Assembly (NCBI GenBank): GCA_018901675.1
Contig: JAHIEH010000077.1
Coordinates: 1 to 7,916, forward strand
DNA length: 7,916 nt
DNA from: Nanobdellota archaeon
Lineage (GTDB): Archaea; Nanobdellota; Nanobdellia; Pacearchaeales; GW2011-AR1
Reading direction: 5' to 3'
The notes below the pieces were generated by a model. That model was given only the letters and a program-made list of their open reading frames with translations. It was not told where the DNA came from and did not search any database. This document shows, piece by piece, positions 4,920 to 7,916 of this stretch (its first letter is position 1; every line of letters begins with the position of its first letter). Both the position numbers and the translations under genes were made by a program.

Positions 4920-6929
4920 ATGATTCAAAGGCAGTTAAACATTGAAGAGATATGCAGAAAACTGAAGCCGATATTTGGAAAAAAAATAGACAATATTTAC
5001 CTGAGATATTCTATTGCAGAAGACAGGGAAGAGAAGGAAGAGATTGTGCATTTTTTAAGCGCCTTATACAACAAAAATCTTAATGATTTATTGAATAAAA
5101 ATGTTCTTTTAGAACCGCCAGCAGAAGAGGCTGTTTCTGGAGAATACCCTATTGCGACAGTAAGTTATGCAGGAAAAAAACTCTTTCCATTTGCGCTCAG
5201 AGAAAAAGATTGGCCAAGGCATGTCTGCATCTCTGGGATGAGCGGAAGCGGGAAAACAAACTTAGCATTTAATATTCTTAAGGATTTTATTCAGAATGAC
5301 AAGCCTTTTTTAGTTTTTGACTGGAAGAAAAGTTTCAGGCCTTTAATGAGATTGGATTCTTCTATAGCTTGTTTTACAATAGGAAATGAATCTACAAGCA
5401 ATTTTTTTAAGATGAATATCAACGAGCCGCCAAAGGGGATTTCACCGAAGGAATGGATTAGTGTTTTATGCGATCTTTTGACAGAAAGTTTTTTTGTATC
5501 TTATGGTGTTCATAAAATCCTTTTGGAAACTTTAGATGAGTCATTTAAAGAGTGGGGGGTTTATCAGGGTTCTGAAAATTATCCTACTTGGAATAATATA
5601 AAATGGTGTTTAGAACAGAAATTAGAAAAGGCAAAGGGAAGAGAATTTTCATGGCTGGAAAGCGCATTGAGAATTGCAACTGTCCTGACTTTCGGGGATT
5701 TTGGAAAAGTGGTTAATTACAAGGGAGATGACAGAATTCCGGTTGAGAATTTGCTGAATAGAAAGGTGATATTCGAACTTAACTCTCTGGGGAATATTGA
5801 GAAAAAATTCTTTTGCGGATTTATCCTGAATTATATTTACAAGTTTAAGAAAGTTAAATGCAATTCTAAAAAAAATTGTTTTGAATACGCAATTCTTGTA
5901 GACGAAGCCCATAACATTTTTCTCAAAGATAAGCCTAATTTTGTCAATGAATCTGTTACCGATGTGATTTATAGGGAAATGAGAGAGTATGGAATAAGCC
6001 TTATATGTTTAGACCAGCATATTTCCAAATTAAGCGATACTGTCAAGGGGAATAGTGCAGTTCATATAGCTTTTCAGCAGCAATTGCCCCAGGATGTCTG
6101 GGATATCAGCGGGATTATGCAGCTTAATGACAAAAAAGAAGTTTTTACAAATCTTCCAATAGGCTCTGCAATTGTCAAGCTTTCAGAAAGATACAATTTT
6201 CCTTTTTTAGTTGAAGTTCCTTTAATGAATATTCAGGGAGAAAGTATCACTGATTCAGAAGTTTCTAATGGGGCTAAATCTATTCTTATGCAAACTGGAT
6301 TTGAAAAAGGAACCGACCCTGAATTTAATCTTGCTTTAATGCAGAAGGGCGTTTTGGAAGAAGAAAATTCAGATTTAGAAAAACAAGAAGTTGCAAAGGC
6401 AAAAGATACTTTTGTTAAGCCAAAGGCAGAATTTAAGCAGGAAGAGATTGCAATGCCTGTTGAAACCAAACAAACACAATTGCCAGGACTGAATGCAGTT
6501 CAGAAAGTTTTTTATGAATTTATCAAAGAGCAGTCTGCCAGAGGAATAAACTTTTTAGAAATAGAAAGAGCCATGCTTAAAAATGCTAATGAAGTTGAAA
6601 ATGGAGAATTGAATGTTTTAATAGCAATGAACTGTTTTTTAGAGGATTCTATGTCTAATGGAGAGGTTAATAATACTGAGAGTAGGGAGATTAAACCCCT
6701 TATTCTAGGCGAATCTTCCAAAGAATTATCAAAAGAAGAGCAAAGATTTTTTGAATTTGTCAGGGGGAATCCAAATCATAATTTAAGCACAGTTGAGCTT
6801 TACAAAGCAATTGGATTATCCGCAAGAAAAGGTAATGTTGTAAAGGACAAACTTTTAGAAAAAGGGCTTATTAAAATAAAGGAAATAAAGAATGAAAAAG
6901 GATGGAAGAAAGTTATCTGCCCAATTTAA
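4920..6929 (+). CDS. Large HerA/FtsK-VirD4-type ATPase with C-terminal winged-helix region (669 aa)
   Basis: A P-loop ATPase of the HerA/FtsK/VirD4 superfamily, expected to form a ring that pumps or remodels DNA. Residues 1-95 are an N-terminal domain ending in beta strands (IATVSYAGKKLFPFAL). Walker A is GMSGSGKT (106-113), followed by FLVFDWKKSFR (130-140), a strand typical of this superfamily. A helical insertion fills roughly 170-260. Walker B is YAILVDEAHNIF (323-334) with Asp328/Glu329. YREMREYGISLICLDQH (351-367) is the sensor/arginine region. LPIGSAIVKLSERY (412-425) ends the core. Residues 478-520 are a charged linker, then 524-575 and 601-667 are two likely winged-helix DNA- or protein-binding modules. 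This differs from the HerA-like protein encoded at 2998-4308 in length and C-terminus. It begins 1 nt after the helical-protein gene and is the last gene of that operon. Its role (DNA transfer, partition, defence or repair) cannot be settled from sequence. Confidence 0.85.
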   Translation: MIQRQLNIEEICRKLKPIFGKKIDNIYLRYSIAEDREEKEEIVHFLSALYNKNLNDLLNKNVLLEPPAEEAVSGEYPIATVSYAGKKLFPFALREKDWPRHVCISGMSGSGKTNLAFNILKDFIQNDKPFLVFDWKKSFRPLMRLDSSIACFTIGNESTSNFFKMNINEPPKGISPKEWISVLCDLLTESFFVSYGVHKILLETLDESFKEWGVYQGSENYPTWNNIKWCLEQKLEKAKGREFSWLESALRIATVLTFGDFGKVVNYKGDDRIPVENLLNRKVIFELNSLGNIEKKFFCGFILNYIYKFKKVKCNSKKNCFEYAILVDEAHNIFLKDKPNFVNESVTDVIYREMREYGISLICLDQHISKLSDTVKGNSAVHIAFQQQLPQDVWDISGIMQLNDKKEVFTNLPIGSAIVKLSERYNFPFLVEVPLMNIQGESITDSEVSNGAKSILMQTGFEKGTDPEFNLALMQKGVLEEENSDLEKQEVAKAKDTFVKPKAEFKQEEIAMPVETKQTQLPGLNAVQKVFYEFIKEQSARGINFLEIERAMLKNANEVENGELNVLIAMNCFLEDSMSNGEVNNTESREIKPLILGESSKELSKEEQRFFEFVRGNPNHNLSTVELYKAIGLSARKGNVVKDKLLEKGLIKIKEIKNEKGWKKVICPI

Positions 6930-6930
6930 G

Positions 6931-6946
6931 TAGAAAGGTTTAAATA
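6931..6946 (+). promoter_or_regulatory. Strong BRE/TATA promoter with no long ORF behind it
   Basis: TAGAAAGGTTTA at 6931-6942 is identical over 12 bases to the promoter at 4414. TTTAAATA (6939-6946) is centred about 26 bp before 6969. It starts 2 bp after the stop codon of the large ATPase. Transcription should begin at or near A6969, exactly at an ATG, yet that ATG opens only a 7-codon ORF. The promoter most likely drives the structured RNA described next. Confidence 0.7.
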
Positions 6947-6968
6947 CCATTTAAAAGTGGTAACTATA

Positions 6969-7053
6969 ATGTCAGAAATGCATCATTTCTGAGCATCCAA
7001 AAGTCCTAACAAACTGCGGACTAAAGCCCGCAGAAATACACAAGGACTTTTTG
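6969..7053 (+). ncRNA. Candidate structured small RNA, two hairpins
   Basis: No known RNA family is recognised. Hairpin A (6972-6992) has a perfect 9-bp stem, TCAGAAATG with CATTTCTGA, and a 3-nt loop. Hairpin B has an outer perfect 9-bp stem, AAAAGTCCT (6999-7007) with AGGACTTTT (7043-7051), an internal loop of 6 and 9 nt, and an inner perfect 6-bp stem, CTGCGG (7014-7019) with CCGCAG (7028-7033), closing an 8-nt loop. It follows a strong promoter at transcription-start distance and ends in a T5 run (7048-7052) that could terminate transcription. If it does not terminate there, the RNA continues into the G-free stretch and may be a long structured leader of the genes downstream. A 7-codon ORF, MSEMHHF, coincides with hairpin A. 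Which end is mature is unknown. Confidence 0.55.
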
Positions 7054-7152
7054 ATATTCATTACATCACAAAACAAAAACAAACAAAAAACACAAAACCA
7101 CAACACATAACAAAAATCAATCACAAAAAATACACAAACAACAAAACAACTC
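7054..7152 (+). other. 99-nt G-free, A/C-rich tract
   Basis: No G occurs on the plus strand from 7054 to 7152; after about 7067 there are also only four T, so the segment is essentially A and C. It cannot form G-C or G-U pairs within itself and would be single-stranded in RNA. It sits directly after the two-hairpin candidate RNA and before a direct repeat and TATA box. All plus frames are mostly open here simply because stop codons need T. Possible roles are an unstructured RNA tail or leader, an easily melted DNA segment, or low-complexity filler. No function is assigned. Confidence 0.6.
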
Positions 7153-7168
7153 GGCTTAAAAAACTGGA

Positions 7169-7189
7169 AACTTTCAAACAACTTTCAAA
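7169..7189 (+). repeat. Direct repeat next to a TATA box, possible operator
   Basis: AACTTTCAAA occurs at 7169-7178 and again at 7180-7189, an 11-bp period equal to about one helical turn, ending just upstream of ACTATATAA. This placement is where an archaeal regulator would affect TFB/TBP access. It could equally be a small slippage product. Confidence 0.4.
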
Positions 7190-7191
7190 AA

Positions 7192-7200
7192 ACTATATAA
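7192..7200 (+). promoter_or_regulatory. TATA box upstream of the 26-codon ORF
   Basis: ACTATATAA, centred near 7196, predicts a transcript starting at about 7222, just before ATG 7226. It may also serve the two membrane-protein genes further downstream, since no better TATA element is seen between 7307 and 7377. Confidence 0.5.
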
Positions 7201-7225
7201 GAAATAATGTGGCAAATCAAAAGAA

Positions 7226-7306
7226 ATGAAACATGCTTTAGAAGAAGATGTTTTAGAAGAAGCAAAGAAAAAGAATAGGCAGATTTCTATGCAGTATGAA
7301 CTTTAA
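7226..7306 (+). CDS. Small ORF, 26 aa, unknown
   Basis: Reads MKHALEEDVLEEAKKKN then RQISMQYEL, followed by TAA. It is acidic-then-basic and helical, with a repeated LEE unit encoded by an 11-bp repeat (TTTAGAAGAAG). The ATG lies about 30 bp after the TATA box, close to leaderless spacing. The composition resembles neighbouring coding sequence rather than the A/C-rich tract before it. D-V-L-E-E-A-K-K-K recalls the helix of ribbon-helix-helix regulators, but only as a loose resemblance; it could be a truncated remnant of such a gene or a real microprotein. No homologue is claimed. Confidence 0.35.
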   Translation: MKHALEEDVLEEAKKKNRQISMQYEL

Positions 7307-7371
7307 AATTTTAAGTAATTTAACCTGGAAAACCATGAAATATCCTTAAAAACAGGTATTTCGCAGGGAAA

Positions 7372-7376
7372 AGGAG
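7372..7376 (+). promoter_or_regulatory. Shine-Dalgarno that decides the start of the first membrane protein
   Basis: AGGAG lies only 1 nt before an ATG at 7378 but 7 nt before the in-frame ATG at 7384. The latter spacing is the normal one, so 7384 is preferred. Confidence 0.6.
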
Positions 7377-7383
7377 AATGAAA

Positions 7384-7629
7384 ATGAAGAAGAATAAACC
7401 TGATACTTGGTGGGATTCAATTAAGCTTTTGTTTGAATTATCTACTTTACTTGAATTATCTGCTTTACTTTATGCAGGGGTGTTCCCTTTTATCGCTCAT
7501 TTTTCTAATGCGTGTTATGAAAATTCTCTATTATGGGTTATTTGGCTTTTTGCTTTATGGGTGGTATTGGGCATATTTTTGACAGATAGTACTTACACTG
7601 GTGATGACGCTGATGATGCAGGAAATTAG
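7384..7629 (+). CDS. Small membrane protein, two predicted transmembrane helices (81 aa)
   Basis: No family is recognised. From ATG 7384 the protein has a basic N-terminus (MKKNKPD), an amphipathic or membrane-skimming stretch (9-24), a first hydrophobic helix at about 25-40 (LSALLYAGVFPFIAHF), a short Cys/Tyr-containing turn, a second strong helix at about 48-66 (SLLWVIWLFALWVVLGIFL), and an acidic tail ending DDADDAGN. An in-frame ATG at 7378 would add Met-Lys, but its Shine-Dalgarno spacing is too short. The codons for ELSTLL and ELSALL form an 18-bp tandem duplication with one difference. It is followed 26 bp later by another Shine-Dalgarno-led membrane protein, so the two probably form an operon. 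The role is unknown; small paired membrane proteins can be toxins, transporter subunits or envelope proteins, and nothing here selects between these. Confidence 0.7.
   Translation: MKKNKPDTWWDSIKLLFELSTLLELSALLYAGVFPFIAHFSNACYENSLLWVIWLFALWVVLGIFLTDSTYTGDDADDAGN
7435..7470 (+). repeat. 18-bp tandem duplication inside the first membrane-protein gene
   Basis: Units 7435-7452 and 7453-7470 differ at one base (ACT versus GCT) and encode E-L-S-T-L-L followed by E-L-S-A-L-L. The in-frame unit size keeps the gene open, suggesting a recent slippage-type duplication that extends a helix by six residues. Confidence 0.7.
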
Positions 7630-7642
7630 TCGTTAACTAAAA

Positions 7643-7649
7643 GAGGGAG
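7643..7649 (+). promoter_or_regulatory. Shine-Dalgarno for the last gene
   Basis: GAGGGAG (7643-7649) ends 6 nt before ATG 7656 and lies in the 26-bp gap after the upstream membrane-protein gene. It supports both the start codon and co-transcription. Confidence 0.6.
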
Positions 7650-7655
7650 AAAAAT

Positions 7656-7916
7656 ATGATTAAGAAAAGAGAGCTAAAATTCAAAGATGTGTTTTTAGGT
7701 TTAATCAAAAGTATATTCTGGATATTGCCAATACTTTTAGGCATATTGCTACTTATGAATGTTGTGAGTTATGTTGCTGTCAACTTACATAGTTTGGTTT
7801 TTCTGGATTTTGGGAATCTTCAAAGTCTACGAATTTTCCCCATAACATATTTTAAGGTTAGTTTAGGGTTTGTGTGGGGGATTATTATTTTAGTTGTATT
7901 TTTGTTATTAATCCAT
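7656..7916 (+). CDS. Membrane protein, 5' part only (87 codons visible)
   Basis: An open frame running off the window end. It begins MIKKRELKFKDVFLGLIK, a basic N-terminus, then a first transmembrane helix at about residues 18-40 (rich in Ile/Leu: IFWILPILLGILLLM), an extracellular or luminal loop of about 25 residues (NLHSLVFLDFGNLQSLRIFP), and a second helix beginning near 68 (VSLGFVWGIIILVVFLLL). No family is recognised. The Shine-Dalgarno start and 26-bp spacing suggest it forms an operon with the preceding small membrane protein. The alternation of helix, loop and helix suggests a multi-span protein, but its full length and C-terminus are not in view. Confidence 0.7.
   Translation, partial: MIKKRELKFKDVFLGLIKSIFWILPILLGILLLMNVVSYVAVNLHSLVFLDFGNLQSLRIFPITYFKVSLGFVWGIIILVVFLLLIH

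Noticed and set aside
6969..7060. Remnant of an IS200/IS605 element or TnpB guide RNA (hairpins followed by TTGAT)
   Set aside because: No transposase or TnpB coding remnant is recognisable nearby, the RNA has its own protein-gene-type promoter, and a five-base TTGAT match is weak.
6999..7065. H/ACA guide RNA, because hairpin B has an internal loop between two stems
   Set aside because: No ACA or ANA box lies directly after the lower stem; the nearest ACA (7063-7065) is about 12 nt away, and no K-turn or K-loop is evident.
6972..7181. Minus-strand 69-codon ORF rich in Phe, Cys and Val, resembling a membrane protein
   Set aside because: It starts with TTG, has no Shine-Dalgarno, and its hydrophobic composition simply reflects the G/T-rich complement of the A/C tract. 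It also runs across the hairpins.
7207..7278. 23-codon ORF from ATG 7207 (MWQIKRNETCFRRRCF...)
   Set aside because: It starts too close to the TATA box at 7192-7200 to be transcribed, and its Arg/Cys composition is unlike neighbouring genes; the frame from 7226 fits better.

Overview
The window looks like chromosomal DNA from an AT-rich archaeon, most likely of the DPANN type (Woesearchaeota/Pacearchaeota-like). The evidence is an archaeal family-B DNA polymerase N-terminus, an archaeal FEN1 with all its catalytic acidic residues, an archaeal Trm5-like tRNA methyltransferase, two HerA/DUF87-type ATPases, and archaeal BRE/TATA promoters. The DPANN placement is inferred from compact proteins, base composition and protein style; no marker tree could be run.

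Layout: (1) 1-224, minus strand, the first 74 codons of DNA polymerase B, cut by the window edge. (2) A 111-bp divergent promoter region. (3) 336-695, an unrecognised 119-aa protein, followed 30 bp later by fen1 (726-1754). (4) A 212-bp spacer with a 105-bp segment bounded by inverted repeats. (5) 1967-2842, a short Trm5-like methyltransferase. (6) A convergent intergenic region with a hairpin and a palindrome. (7) 2998-4308, minus strand, a HerA-like ATPase. (8) A divergent promoter region, then a tight two-gene operon of a 155-aa helical protein and a 669-aa HerA/FtsK-type ATPase (4451-6929). (9) 6930-7377, which holds no large gene but a strong promoter, a candidate structured RNA, a 99-nt stretch with no G on the plus strand, a direct repeat next to another TATA box, and a 26-codon ORF. 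(10) Two small membrane proteins (7384-7629 and 7656 to the window end, incomplete).

Translation starts follow a consistent logic. First genes of transcripts have a TATA box about 24-27 bp upstream of the ATG and no Shine-Dalgarno, so they look leaderless. Internal or late genes (4920, 7384, 7656) have purine-rich Shine-Dalgarno sequences. This rule moves two apparent starts (TTG 321 to ATG 336; TTG 4323 to ATG 4308) and shows that a strong promoter at 6931-6946 serves no long ORF.

PolB, FEN1 and possibly the HerA-family ATPases belong to DNA replication, repair or DNA translocation; Trm5 is tRNA maturation. The most unusual parts are the RNA-like locus with its G-free tail (6931-7152) and the helical-protein/ATPase pair. 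No tRNA, rRNA, CRISPR array or transposase gene was recognised.
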